A DNA stretch of 64,000 nucleotides from Paracoccus lutimaris (lineage in GTDB: Bacteria; Pseudomonadota; Alphaproteobacteria; Rhodobacterales; Rhodobacteraceae): contig NZ_QPJL01000018.1 of assembly GCF_003337565.1 (NCBI RefSeq), positions 1-64,000 on the forward strand, read 5' to 3'. Shown piece by piece: positions 17,853-27,261 of the stretch. The translations under genes were made by a program, and so were the position numbers. How positions within the stretch are numbered: position 1 is the first letter of the stretch; each line of letters starts with the position of its first letter. The notes under the pieces are model-generated. The model made no database searches and was not told the origin of the DNA. It saw nothing but the letters and a program-made list of their open reading frames with translations.

Positions 17853-20506
17853 TCCTCGTCCTCGTCAACGGGGTCGCCGATTCCGATGGTGAAGGCCGCG
17901 ATCAGCGGGCTCGCATCCAGCGCATAGGGGGTGAATTTGCAGGTCTTGCTGAAGAAATCGGCGTCCTCGTCGCCGTTCAGCCGAATGCGCCCGGCCCCCA
18001 CGTCGGCCAGCCGCTCCTTGAGCATCTCCAGCGCGTTGACCGAGATGTCGGCGGTGATCGGGGTCACGCCCTCGGCTGCGATCTCGATGCCGTGGCACAG
18101 GATGCCGGAATCGTTGAGCAGGTGATAGGCGACGCCGATACGGCCGTTCGCGCCGGCAAAGGGGCCGGGCGGCGCGTCCGGAGGCCGCGGTGCGGGATTG
18201 CGCAGCATGGCGCGATAAAGCTCGGTCTGCAAATCCCAGCCGGCTTGCATGCGGTCCTGCCGCTGGCCGGTGCGGGATTTCTTGTGATCGACGATCAGCA
18301 GGTCGCCGCCCGGCAGACGCAGCACGCTGTCGGCGAAGCCGCGCAGCGCGATGCCGTGCCATTCGCCGCGCAGGCCGACCTCGTTGGCGACGACCTCGGC
18401 CTGCATGGCGCGCAGCGCGGCGGCCCAGTTGCAGGCGGCAAGGATCGCTTCGCGCGTCAGGCTGTCCCGCTCGACCGCCCAAAGCGCGCCTTGGGCAAAG
18501 GGCGCCTTGCGACGGATGGCCTCGGCGATGATGGCGGGAGTGCGCTCGGCGATCTCGCTGTCGGATGGCATGGGCTCGCCGGGACGGAACAGGTGTTCCA
18601 GCACATCATGGGCCAGCGTGCCGGCGGTCATGATGTCCCATTCCTGTGGCAGCCACTCCACCGGCCCGGCGCCGGCCTGCTCCAGAAGCCAGGCCAGCGG
18701 GCTGACCAGCAGCGTTTCCAGCCGGCTGGGCGATTGCGGTGCGGCAGTCCCGTCCTCGGTTTGGCGCAGCATCAGCAGGTCGCTGCCCAACTGCACCATC
18801 CCCTCGGCCGGCAGGGTGGGCAGGAGCGTTGCCGGTGCCGCCGCCTCGGTGGCGCAGAGGTGATGAACGGCGGGGTCGTGGCGCAGGTAGCGGATCAGGC
18901 TCTCGGGCTCGGTGACCGGCTGGCCGGGGGCGGCGGGATCGGCGATGCAGCGCGCGATCAGCGCCAGCGCCGGGCCGGGCATCAGTGCCGACCCGTCCAG
19001 CCCCTGCCGCGGGCAGAACAGCACCAGCCGCTGCGAGGGCAAGGCGATCTGGCGCCGGAACAGCGCGAGATCGCGCGCCAGCCGCTCCGAGCGTCCCTCC
19101 AGCCGCAAGCCGGTAGCCCGGGCGATAACCTCGCGTTCCGAATCCATGAACATCGCGGAATTGGCGGGTGGGCGCGGATAGCGGCCGTCGCTGACGCCCA
19201 GCACCATCAGGATACGGGCGGGGCGCCAGGGCGGCTCGCCCTCGCGGATGACACTGACGCCCTCGATGATCCGCAGGGGCGCGGGCGGTTCGGGCGGGCG
19301 CGGAGCGGCCAGCGCAGTCAGCAGCGCCCAGTCGGGCGCCGTGGCGCTGCGGAGGAAAGGACGCAGCAGGTTCAGCCGCGTTTGCAGGCCCTGGCGCAGC
19401 TCGCTGTCCGGCAGCAGCGCGGCAAAGCGGTCGAGCCGACGGCGCAATTCCTCGCCATCGGTGGGGCGTGGACGGGCGATCAGCCCGGTGATCTCGGTCA
19501 GCGGCCCCTCGGCGGCAGCGGCCCAGCGGGGTTGCGCGCGCCCGTCCAGCGCCTCGCGGGCCAGCGCCGTGCCGGTTTCGGCCGGCCAAGGCATGCCGGG
19601 CAGCGCATAGAGGCTGGCCATGGCCATCGCCGGCGCCGGGGTTTGCAGCGCCGAGAGCAGATGCGTCAGCGCCTCGCCCGCCAGATCCCGTTCCGGCGCG
19701 GGTTGCGGCAGGCCCGACAGCGGCACGCCGGTGCGGGAAAAGGCGCGGGCGAGATGGCGGTGATAAGCGGAATCCTCGGGGAGCAGCAAAGCGATGTCCT
19801 GCGGGCGTGTGCCTTGGAAGATCAGCTTCTGCACTATGGCGGCGCAGGCTTCGGTCTCTTCGACAAGGTCGCGCAGACCCCAGACGGTCAGGCTGTCGTC
19901 CTGCAGCACGGGCGGCGCGGCGCTTAGCAGGTGGCGCTGGACCTGGGCCAATGTGCAGCCCGGCGGCGCGCCATCCGTCAGCGGGGCCTGTTCGGCTTGC
20001 CACGCCTGCAAGGCTGCAGCCGGGGCCAGCCCGAAACGCGCGACCAACGCTGCCCGCAATGCTCGGATAGCGGCCGGGGCATCGTCGGGCAGCGGCAGGT
20101 CCAGCAGCGGCAGCGACTCCAGCGGAATGCCCTCGCCGGCGATGGCGCGGCGGATGGTATCCAGACCTTCGGGCAGGGCACCGTCCAGCGCGCGCCAGAG
20201 GTCGAGAAGCGCCGCAAGATGCCGCGCGGCGCGGCTGTCGGGCATCTGCGACGGGTCGATGCCATCCGGCCGCATCTCGGGCGCGGCCAGGATCAGGCCG
20301 GTCAGTTCGGCACATATGTTGGCCGCCGTCTCGGCCGGAGCCAGCGCAAAGCTCTCGGCCCAAGGCGCGTCGGTCTGCGCGGCAAGCGCCGGCAGCAGTT
20401 CGAAGGGGCAGGGGCGCGGCAGCAGCAGCGCCTCACGCAGGAGGCCCGGGGTCAGCGCCCGGATCGCGCCGGTGACGGGATGCGCAGTCAGCAGCTGCGC
20501 GATCAT
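17849..20506 (-). CDS. AddB-like protein with PD-(D/E)XK nuclease domain
   Basis: The 885-residue protein has the layout of AddB: a long helicase-like region with no intact Walker A that I can see, then a RecB-type nuclease at the C-terminus. Nuclease signs are GTLAHDVLEHLF at about 632, GFADSVL at about 725, IVDHKKS at about 739 (Asp-x-Lys) and the following Q-x3-Y region (DLQTELYRAML). It probably partners the AddA-like protein encoded next, with which it shares a 4-bp ATGA overlap. It also overlaps the SNF2 gene by ATGA. I do not see four conserved Cys for an iron-sulphur cluster of the AddB type. Confidence 0.8.
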   Translation of the reverse strand: MIAQLLTAHPVTGAIRALTPGLLREALLLPRPCPFELLPALAAQTDAPWAESFALAPAETAANICAELTGLILAAPEMRPDGIDPSQMPDSRAARHLAALLDLWRALDGALPEGLDTIRRAIAGEGIPLESLPLLDLPLPDDAPAAIRALRAALVARFGLAPAAALQAWQAEQAPLTDGAPPGCTLAQVQRHLLSAAPPVLQDDSLTVWGLRDLVEETEACAAIVQKLIFQGTRPQDIALLLPEDSAYHRHLARAFSRTGVPLSGLPQPAPERDLAGEALTHLLSALQTPAPAMAMASLYALPGMPWPAETGTALAREALDGRAQPRWAAAAEGPLTEITGLIARPRPTDGEELRRRLDRFAALLPDSELRQGLQTRLNLLRPFLRSATAPDWALLTALAAPRPPEPPAPLRIIEGVSVIREGEPPWRPARILMVLGVSDGRYPRPPANSAMFMDSEREVIARATGLRLEGRSERLARDLALFRRQIALPSQRLVLFCPRQGLDGSALMPGPALALIARCIADPAAPGQPVTEPESLIRYLRHDPAVHHLCATEAAAPATLLPTLPAEGMVQLGSDLLMLRQTEDGTAAPQSPSRLETLLVSPLAWLLEQAGAGPVEWLPQEWDIMTAGTLAHDVLEHLFRPGEPMPSDSEIAERTPAIIAEAIRRKAPFAQGALWAVERDSLTREAILAACNWAAALRAMQAEVVANEVGLRGEWHGIALRGFADSVLRLPGGDLLIVDHKKSRTGQRQDRMQAGWDLQTELYRAMLRNPAPRPPDAPPGPFAGANGRIGVAYHLLNDSGILCHGIEIAAEGVTPITADISVNALEMLKERLADVGAGRIRLNGDEDADFFSKTCKFTPYALDASPLIAAFTIGIGDPVDEDEE

Positions 20507-23067
20507 GCGCCGGTCTTTCCTTCAAGGCCGGGTGGCGCGAAATTCGGTGTCGCGCGCTGGATGCGGTCGATCAGCGCCTGCTTGTCGGGCGAGGGCGCCG
20601 GGCCACCGGCCACATGCGGCAGCACGTCGCCGTGCAGCTGCGCGCGCAATTCCAGCCAGCGCGCTTTCAGCACCTGCCAGTTGTGATCGTCATAAGTGCC
20701 GCTGACCACGACCGGGTGGATGCGGATGCGCGGCGGGTCATCGGCACACCCGCCTTGCTGCCAGAGGCGCAGATCCCTGAGCCAGCGGCTGTTCTTGCGG
20801 TCGACGCGGCCGATCTGCTGCTCGACGATGCCGGGGTTCCATTCGGCATGCAGCAGGACGACGGTGCGGCAGGCCTCGTGCAGGTTCAGCCCCTCACGAC
20901 CGACGCGGGATTGCGCCAGCAGAACCATCGGCCAGCTTGCCGGACGGTTGAAGGCGGCCTGCAGCAGCCGGCGCGTCTGCGGCGCGGTGCTGCCCGACAT
21001 CATGCGGGCGAAATTGCCCTCGCGCCCCGAGTAATCCGCAAGATGCGCGGTCAGACGGTGCAGCGTTTCGGCGCTTTCGTCCTCATCTTCGCCGGCAAGC
21101 TCCGACAGCAGGGCGCGGAACATCGCCAGCATCTCGGTGCCGGTCCATGGCGTGACCGGATTGGGCCTGCGGGTGTCCAGGGCTTCCAGCAGAGCCGCGA
21201 TGTCGCCGTGCAGTTCGCCCTCGCCGTGTTGCAGGAAGCGCACCAGCAGGGCGGCAGTGGCGTCGTCCTGCGCCAAAGCCTCGATCTCGCGGTGCAGGCG
21301 GGCCAGTTCGGTGCTGCGGGCGCTGGACCATTCACGGTAACGCTCGGCCAGCATCAGGTTGACTTCGTCGATGCCACCCTCGGGTGCCATAAGGTCGGGG
21401 TCGCGCGAGGCGGCGCGCACGGCCGGGATGCTCTCCTTTCGGACCGCGCTGGCCGGCCAGTGCTGCCCGTCACGCAGCCTGCGCAGCATCTCACGGGCAT
21501 CCAGAAGCCGGGTCAGCGTTTCCATCGGCTTGACGAACCGGCCGAAGACCAGCACCTTTTCGCCCTTGGCCGCGTAATCCTCGATCAACCGCGCGGCGGC
21601 GAGGATGGCGGGATGGCTGTAGAGATCGGCCGGCTCGCGGGTGAAGGCATCAAGCCAGACTGAATGCGGACCCTGCGCCTCGACAGCATCCGCGGGGGTT
21701 TCGGCCTCGTCATCCGTGGTCATGCCGAAGCCATAGCCCTGGGCGACCGACAGCCGCGCCCGCTTGATGTGCGGATCGTCCTGCGGCAACAGCGACAGCG
21801 CCTCGGCCGCGCAGAAGCGGCGCAGCCAGTCGCGGGTAAAGCCCCGGCTGTCCGGGGTCACCGCCAGGTCCCGGACGTTGCGGTAATCGCCGTGGCAGTC
21901 CTGGAAGGCGCGGAATTCCGGATCGTGCCGCTTGTCCCGGCGCAGGACATAGGGGCGCAAACCGTCGCGAAAGCGCGCGGCTGAGGCCTCAAAGCCCGAG
22001 GTCAGCGGGTCGTTCAGCTCTTCGATCTGCAAGCGCTGCGCCGTGCCGACATAGCCGTTGATCCAGTCCAGCAATTCGCCAAGCGCCGCCACGTCCTCGC
22101 CATCGTCCCGGCCGCTGATCCGGCCCAGCGTGTCGATCCATTGCTGCGAGTCGAGCTCGACCGGCGTGGCGGTCATGCCCAGACGGAACGGGTCCGGCCC
22201 TTCCCAGCTGACCGGGCCAAGAATGCGCGAGAGGCTGGAATCGGTGCCGCGCGCCTTATGTGCCTCATCCACCACGACAAGGTCGAATTGGCCAAGGCCA
22301 TAGCCGATCAGCGGCAGGATCTTTTGCCGATACTCGTCTGACGGCAGCCATTTCTGATCCCCCGCCAGATCGTGCGGCAGGTCGTGTTGCAGGATGGTCG
22401 TGGCGATACTGCGGGCGGCGCGGCGACTGGCATAGACATGCCCGACCTCGCCCTGCTGGAAGCTGTCCCGCATGAAATTCCGCCGCCGTCCGGCGACGAG
22501 GCGCGCCACATTCGGCAGGAGCTCGCGGCGCCAGCCTCCGGCTGGTCCCTCGGCTCGGCTCGGAAAGCGCATCGTGGCAAAGCTGTGCGAGATCATCAGG
22601 ATCGGTTCTGCCGCCCAGCCCTGCACCGGCAACTCGCGCTGCTGGCGGCGATCTAGAAGCCACTCGCGATGGCTGCGCTTGCGCCTGTCGCTGCCCTCGG
22701 CGTCGTTCTCCTCGACGAAACCGTTGATGAACCCTTCATAGCTGCGCAGCGGCAGCAGGGTCCGGTCGTCGGGATCGAAGCGGCGCAGCTCGGCCTGCCA
22801 CTGTGCGCCCAGCCCGGCGGGCAGGACGATGGCGCTGCGGCCGCCGGCGCGGCGCACGGCTTCGATCAGCGCGACGGCGATGCGGGTCTTGCCCATGCCG
22901 ACCTCGTCCGCCAGCAGCGCGGCGCGCTGACCCGAGCGGATGCGGCGGGCCAGTTCGACAAGCGTCGCGCGCTGTCCTTCGTCGAGCAGTCCTTCGCCGA
23001 GCGGATCCGACGCTGCGCGGGCATGGCTTTCCAGCGTCGCGGCGACTTTTGACCAATCCATCATCAT
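20503..23067 (-). CDS. SNF2-type superfamily 2 helicase/translocase
   Basis: The 854-residue protein has a SNF2-like DEAH ATPase. Motif I LADEVGMGKT lies at about 50-60, motif II VVVDEAHKARG at about 266 and motif III GMTATP at about 300. Motif IV-like VLVFGRFVKPMETL precedes motifs V and VI (SRVGREGLNLHEA and QQIGRVDRKNS, about 710-752). Such enzymes translocate on DNA; DrmD of DISARM and several defence systems have this type. I start it at the first of three ATG codons (23067) that overlap the PLD stop; a longer open frame upstream lies inside the PLD gene. It probably works with the PLD-like and AddAB-like proteins on foreign DNA. Confidence 0.87.
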   Translation of the reverse strand: MMMDWSKVAATLESHARAASDPLGEGLLDEGQRATLVELARRIRSGQRAALLADEVGMGKTRIAVALIEAVRRAGGRSAIVLPAGLGAQWQAELRRFDPDDRTLLPLRSYEGFINGFVEENDAEGSDRRKRSHREWLLDRRQQRELPVQGWAAEPILMISHSFATMRFPSRAEGPAGGWRRELLPNVARLVAGRRRNFMRDSFQQGEVGHVYASRRAARSIATTILQHDLPHDLAGDQKWLPSDEYRQKILPLIGYGLGQFDLVVVDEAHKARGTDSSLSRILGPVSWEGPDPFRLGMTATPVELDSQQWIDTLGRISGRDDGEDVAALGELLDWINGYVGTAQRLQIEELNDPLTSGFEASAARFRDGLRPYVLRRDKRHDPEFRAFQDCHGDYRNVRDLAVTPDSRGFTRDWLRRFCAAEALSLLPQDDPHIKRARLSVAQGYGFGMTTDDEAETPADAVEAQGPHSVWLDAFTREPADLYSHPAILAAARLIEDYAAKGEKVLVFGRFVKPMETLTRLLDAREMLRRLRDGQHWPASAVRKESIPAVRAASRDPDLMAPEGGIDEVNLMLAERYREWSSARSTELARLHREIEALAQDDATAALLVRFLQHGEGELHGDIAALLEALDTRRPNPVTPWTGTEMLAMFRALLSELAGEDEDESAETLHRLTAHLADYSGREGNFARMMSGSTAPQTRRLLQAAFNRPASWPMVLLAQSRVGREGLNLHEACRTVVLLHAEWNPGIVEQQIGRVDRKNSRWLRDLRLWQQGGCADDPPRIRIHPVVVSGTYDDHNWQVLKARWLELRAQLHGDVLPHVAGGPAPSPDKQALIDRIQRATPNFAPPGLEGKTGA

Positions 23068-24842
23068 GCGGCCTCGTCGATCCAAAGGGAGGGGCAGTCG
23101 TCCAGGTTCCACGCGGCCGCCACAGCGGCGAGGGCCGCGTCCAGCAGGGCGAGGTCGGCGCCGTCGGGGCACAGCCTCGGGTCGGCCAGCACCGGCAGCG
23201 GATTGGCCCCGGCACTCCGGAAAAAGCCGAGCATCGCCTGTTCCTGGGCGGCGATGGCGCAGAGGTTCTGGCGTAATTCGCGGCACCAGCGCTGCCAGTC
23301 GCGGGGGTCGATGCCGGCCTGGGTTTCGCCCAGGCGCACCAGAAGGCCCATCATGCGGCGGATGGCATAGGTCGCGGGCGGCGCGCCGGGCGCATCCGCC
23401 GCCTCGGCCATGGCCTCGCCGCCTTCTGGCCCATCCTCGGGCCGATCGCGGTCGGGCGGCTCGGGGAAACTGCCAAGGCCGGCCAGCACATCCTCGACCG
23501 TCATCTCGGGCGGCGGCGGGATGACCAGCACGCCCTCGGCGATGACCGGAAGCCGCCAGCCGCCCTGGGCAAGCGTGATGACGGACGGGGCCGGTGCCGG
23601 CCAAGGGCAGGGGGTGGCAAGAGGCGCGCCGTCGGGACCCAGCACCGCCACCGCCAGATCGCCGGGGGCCGACAGCATCCCCCGATGCCAGATCAGCCAG
23701 GACACCGGCGGCGGCGCGTCGGGTTCCTCGGGCCGGGTGAAATCCTCGCCGGCCTGCAGCGCGGAGGGGGCGACCGTGTCGTCGAACTGGATCGGCAACA
23801 GGCGGCGAATACCCTTGCGGCCACGCCAGTCCAGGCCTTCGGGCAGGTCGACAATCACCCCGGCCTCGAGATTGCCGCCGGCATTGGCGGCGGTCTCGAA
23901 ACCTGGGCGGCTGAGATTGCCCGAGCCCAGATAGATCCGCCCGGACGCCTGCCTGTCGCCGCGGGCCAGCAGCGCGAATTTCGCGTGCAGCCGGGCATCG
24001 GGGCCATGCAGATCGGACATCGCGCGGCGCATCGTCCAGCCTGCATTCTCCAGCACCTGCGCGCGGGGCGCCAGGCCCTGGCAGGATTGCGGGTTCAGGA
24101 ACAGGTCAAGCCTGGCATCCTGGCGCAGCAGCTTCCCTTGCAGCAGCGCCATGCGCAGCCGCTCGGGGACGCCGCCGTCCTCGCCCTCGGCCTCGAAATA
24201 GCCCGAGCCCAGGATCAGCCGGTCCGCCTTGCTCGCCGAGCCCAGGCGCTCGACGACCTGAACATTCAGCGCCTGCGCCCGGCTGTCGATGAAACGGGGC
24301 GTCCGCCTTGTCGCCGGCAGCTCGGCAATGGCGGCGCGCAACCGGGCATCCGGGCGTTCCCCGTCATAGTCCCGCTCGATCAGACTGCAATCGGCGCGCG
24401 CACGCAGCCAGTCGAACATCACCCAAGCGGCGCGCAGATCGGCCACGTCCTGGGGATCCGCTGCGGTGCAGTCGACGTCCACCGACCAGAACAGGTCGAT
24501 GCTGTCGGTCAGCGGATCCTGCGTCCAGTTCCCGGTGCTGACGGCCAGGCGGATGACATAGCCGTCACCGCCCTGCCCGCGAAAGCCCAGCAGCGCCACC
24601 TTGGCATGCAGCAGGCTGTAGCCCTGTTTCCGCATCCACATCCATGCCAGGCCGGGAATGTCGGAAACGGCATTCACCGTCGGATGGATGAAGGCGGCCA
24701 GCACCGGGCGCGCCATTTCTCCGGTGAAACTGCGCCGGATCTGGCCCAGAACCTGCGGCGTCGCGGTGAAGCCGCAGACCAGGCCGAAATCGCCGAAGCA
24801 GCCCTCGGGCGGCATGAACAGGGTGTAGAGCGTCGTGTGCAT
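23064..24842 (-). CDS. Phospholipase-D/Tdp1-like phosphodiesterase
   Basis: The 592-residue protein has two HxK-type half-sites. The first is HAKVALL (about 78-84) followed by STGNW (about 101); the second is LHAKFALL (about 285-292) followed by GSGNLS (about 305). The HxK...GSxN pattern is closest to tyrosyl-DNA phosphodiesterase-like PLD enzymes. The last 200 residues are helical and Pro/Glu-rich, with no known domain. PLD proteins are frequent nucleases or effectors in defence systems (for example DrmC in DISARM). The start ATG overlaps the previous stop by one base (TGATG), so translation is coupled in the five-gene unit. Confidence 0.85.
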   Translation of the reverse strand: MHTTLYTLFMPPEGCFGDFGLVCGFTATPQVLGQIRRSFTGEMARPVLAAFIHPTVNAVSDIPGLAWMWMRKQGYSLLHAKVALLGFRGQGGDGYVIRLAVSTGNWTQDPLTDSIDLFWSVDVDCTAADPQDVADLRAAWVMFDWLRARADCSLIERDYDGERPDARLRAAIAELPATRRTPRFIDSRAQALNVQVVERLGSASKADRLILGSGYFEAEGEDGGVPERLRMALLQGKLLRQDARLDLFLNPQSCQGLAPRAQVLENAGWTMRRAMSDLHGPDARLHAKFALLARGDRQASGRIYLGSGNLSRPGFETAANAGGNLEAGVIVDLPEGLDWRGRKGIRRLLPIQFDDTVAPSALQAGEDFTRPEEPDAPPPVSWLIWHRGMLSAPGDLAVAVLGPDGAPLATPCPWPAPAPSVITLAQGGWRLPVIAEGVLVIPPPPEMTVEDVLAGLGSFPEPPDRDRPEDGPEGGEAMAEAADAPGAPPATYAIRRMMGLLVRLGETQAGIDPRDWQRWCRELRQNLCAIAAQEQAMLGFFRSAGANPLPVLADPRLCPDGADLALLDAALAAVAAAWNLDDCPSLWIDEAA

Positions 24843-26059
24843 CAGGCGGTCTCCTGCGCCATGGCATCGCGGCATCCGGGATTGACCTGCCCTTGCAGCT
24901 CGGCGGCGAGGCAGTGCAGGTTGTAAAGCCGGAACAATTGCGGGGCGAAGGCCGAGTCGTTGACGGGCTGGATTCCAGCATCCGCATCATCGCTCGCGAC
25001 GGGATCGCCCGCTGCAGGGCCGAGGGCCAGATGATCGCTGCGCCAGATAACGACCGTGCCGTCACGCTCGGCCAGGACCTGCAGCAGGCGGTCGGGCGAA
25101 AGCGCCAGGATCTGGGTTAGAAACGCGCGGCTGACAGGCTCGGCTGCCGCGTCGATCCGTGGCCCGAACGCCTCTGCGATGCGGCGCAGATTCTCAAGCT
25201 CTGTCCCGGCCTCCCGCGCGGCGTCCTGCGGCGAAAGGCGCGCGGGCCGGCTTGCGTCGCGTCTTTGCAGCAGGACCTGCTCGATGCGGTCCAGCACCTT
25301 CAGCGCGGCGTCGCGAAGGTCGATAAAGGCAGCGCCGGCACGCAGGTCGATCCAATGCGCGGGGTCGATCCCCGGCAATGGGTCGGGACTGCCAAGCTGC
25401 GCGGTGCTGGGGCCAGTGCCGAGGGCGACCAGATTTCGGCGGCGCGTGGCGCCTGGATCATCCCCATCCAGCAGGCGCGCGCGGATCAGCTTGCGGACCT
25501 CTTCGGGGACCGGTGCGACGGGTGAAAGCCGTGTGCCCAGATCCGCGAGGCCATGCGGCCGGCCGCCATGCGCCCAGCCTGCCAGCAAGGCGCGGCACGC
25601 CTGCATCACCGGCAGGGCCAGCATCTGCCGGCCGGCATCATGGATGCGAAAGGCGCCGTAGCGGCTGCCCCGGACGAAGCCCAGGGCGACCAGCGGCTGA
25701 ACCATCGCCATGCGGATCGGCTGCACGACATAGGTGCCGCGCCGGGTCAGGTTCTGAAAGCTCCAGTCGCTCAGGCCGTGCATCTTGCGGGCGCCACGAA
25801 CCCGGCGGTCGGCCGGCCCGTCCTTGGCCGCGCGCATCATCAGCGCCTCGACCGCATTGCCGACCGGCAGGGCCGGCCGCCCCAGCTCTTCGGCGATCGA
25901 GACCGCCAGCACCGACCAGAGCAGCGGCATCGGAAACCACATGCCGCCCAGCCCGGGCACGGCCCTGTCGTTGAAATGCCGCACCGCTGCGGCAAGGCCC
26001 AGATTCTGCTGCCGGCGCTGCGAAATCACCGTATCCGGCGCCAGTATTCCCCAAGGCAT
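24842..26059 (-). CDS. Unknown protein with possible winged-helix segment, first gene of the helicase-nuclease operon
   Basis: The 405-residue protein starts at an ATG (26059) with AGGAG six bases upstream; an upstream GTG adds seven residues but has no ribosome site. It has no recognised enzyme motif. A region at about 105-155 (TRRGTYVVQPIRMAMVQPLV, then GSRYGAFRIHDAGRQML) has the helix-helix-wing look of a winged-helix fold. A middle part (about 260-320) is helical. As the lead gene of a unit with PLD, SNF2 and AddAB-like products, it may be a DNA-recognition or adaptor subunit. This is inference from position only. Confidence 0.6.
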   Translation of the reverse strand: MPWGILAPDTVISQRRQQNLGLAAAVRHFNDRAVPGLGGMWFPMPLLWSVLAVSIAEELGRPALPVGNAVEALMMRAAKDGPADRRVRGARKMHGLSDWSFQNLTRRGTYVVQPIRMAMVQPLVALGFVRGSRYGAFRIHDAGRQMLALPVMQACRALLAGWAHGGRPHGLADLGTRLSPVAPVPEEVRKLIRARLLDGDDPGATRRRNLVALGTGPSTAQLGSPDPLPGIDPAHWIDLRAGAAFIDLRDAALKVLDRIEQVLLQRRDASRPARLSPQDAAREAGTELENLRRIAEAFGPRIDAAAEPVSRAFLTQILALSPDRLLQVLAERDGTVVIWRSDHLALGPAAGDPVASDDADAGIQPVNDSAFAPQLFRLYNLHCLAAELQGQVNPGCRDAMAQETA

Positions 26060-26361
26060 CAATTGCTCCTGTCCGACCACTCCGGTCCTGTATGAAAGAC
26101 CGTCACGTCAAATCAGGACGCATGTTTTAGGCGGCGCGCGGGAAAGTCCATAAGGAAGGGAAATATTTCGCTAAATTTGGTGAAAGCGCCGCCGGTCGTG
26201 ATCGGTCGGGCCTGCGGGCGGCCCGGCGCGCGGGCGTGAAATCCCCGCGTTGCTGGCGGTCCGTTAAGTTTGTTAACAAATTGTTCGTATTTTTGCCCAG
26301 AGCGATCTTTCGCCCCCGGCCCGCCTCCGGTTACTGTCTGAAAAGTAACCGAGGCTTAACC
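26060..26361. promoter_or_regulatory. Divergent promoter region with palindromes
   Basis: These 302 bp separate the minus-strand helicase-nuclease operon from the plus-strand nuclease gene and must hold promoters for both. An AT-rich patch at 26265-26295 contains the perfect 12-bp palindrome tttgttaacaaa (26269-26280), a plausible operator. A second inverted repeat, cggttac (26328-26334) and gtaaccg (26345-26351), ends ten bases before the nuclease ATG and could block its ribosome site or bind a regulator. Clear -35 and -10 boxes could not be fixed by eye. Confidence 0.5.
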
Positions 26362-27039
26362 ATGAGATCGTTTCCCGCACTTCTCGCAGCTTTTCTGGGA
26401 ATTGCTTCGCCCGCCATCCCGACAGATGGGCAAGAGCGCCCCATCCGGGGCTTGGCCTCGGTGATCGACGGCGATACGGTCGAGATCCACGACATCCGCA
26501 TCCGGCTTCACGGCATCGACGCTCCGGAAAGCGGGCAGTCCTGCATCGACCCGCAGGGCAAGCCATGGCGCTGCGGCCAGCAGGCGGCACTGGCGTTGTC
26601 GAACCGGATCGGCCGCGGCACGGTGGACTGCGTGCCGACCGACATCGACCACTATGGGCGGACCGTGGCAGAGTGTTTCATGGGGCGCGAGAACCTGAAC
26701 CGCTGGATGGTGCATGACGGATGGGCGGTGGCCTATGTCCGCTATTCTGACGATTATTCACATGACGAGGATCTGGCCCGGGCCGCTCGGCGAGGCATAT
26801 GGTCCGCCGAGTTCGAGATGCCGTGGGACTGGCGGCAGGCCCGCCGTGACGCCGGCAGCGCCTTGCCGCCGCCCATCCAGCGCCTGCTGCTGAGCGCGCG
26901 GTCCTATTCCTGCGATCCGCGCAAGACCTGCAAGGCGATCAACAGCTGCGACGAGGCGGTCTGGTATCTGCAGAACTGCGGCTGGGGCGGAAAGCTGGAT
27001 CGGGACGGGGACGGAGTGCCATGCGAAAGCATCTGCTGA
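26362..27039 (+). CDS. Secreted SNase-type nuclease with C-terminal Excalibur domain
   Basis: The 225-residue protein begins with a signal-like hydrophobic stretch (about 3-20). A staphylococcal-nuclease fold follows (about 30-160) with VIDGDTVEI, GIDAPES and the HYGRTVAE segment. These supply the Asp and Arg residues of the thermonuclease site. The last 45 residues form an Excalibur domain with the calcium-binding-like DRDGDGVPCE and paired Cys. It likely cuts nucleic acid outside the cytoplasm or in the periplasm. The ATG at 26362 follows GAGG. It is the first plus-strand gene before the 31-kb operon, 222 bp upstream of the next gene, so it may be transcribed separately. Confidence 0.8.
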   Translation: MRSFPALLAAFLGIASPAIPTDGQERPIRGLASVIDGDTVEIHDIRIRLHGIDAPESGQSCIDPQGKPWRCGQQAALALSNRIGRGTVDCVPTDIDHYGRTVAECFMGRENLNRWMVHDGWAVAYVRYSDDYSHDEDLARAARRGIWSAEFEMPWDWRQARRDAGSALPPPIQRLLLSARSYSCDPRKTCKAINSCDEAVWYLQNCGWGGKLDRDGDGVPCESIC

Positions 27040-27261
27040 CCGCGCCGCACGGCGTCACGCATGGCACCAGCCCGGTCCCCCGTTCGGCGCCGGCAACAGC
27101 CGACGGCATCATCGGCGACGACCAAGGCGCCAACAATCCACGGAAATCAGCGAGATTTCTGCTATCACTCGCAGATCGGGCCGATTAGACAAGGGAAGTG
27201 GCCTGCTGTCGCCCCGGTGGTCCTCACATGCTGCAATTCGGATGCAACGACATTGTTATCG
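27040..27261 (+). promoter_or_regulatory. Leader region before the 31-kb operon
   Basis: About 220 bp follow the SNase stop before the membrane-protein gene. The region is less GC-rich around 27130-27270 and is the only sizeable gap before the 16-gene unit, so its main promoter probably lies here. I see no terminator hairpin with a T-run after the SNase gene and no sure promoter boxes. The reading frame of the next gene stays open through this gap, so its start is uncertain. Confidence 0.35.

Noticed and set aside
15618..17927. A 769-residue plus-strand protein and similar long frames at 18092-19927 and 23685-24926
   Set aside because: They are antisense shadows of the AddA-like, AddB-like and PLD genes, rich in Arg, Gln and Pro, with no motifs or ribosome sites.
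14706..20506. Housekeeping addAB
   Set aside because: The order and overlaps with SNF2 and PLD genes, the mobile surroundings and the lack of usual addAB neighbours argue for a separate, accessory pair. A tree would be needed to be certain.
14706..26059. Calling the minus-strand operon DISARM
   Set aside because: It has SNF2 and PLD genes, but no methyltransferase, no DrmA-type helicase with DUF1998 and no DrmB. The AddAB-like pair is not part of DISARM.
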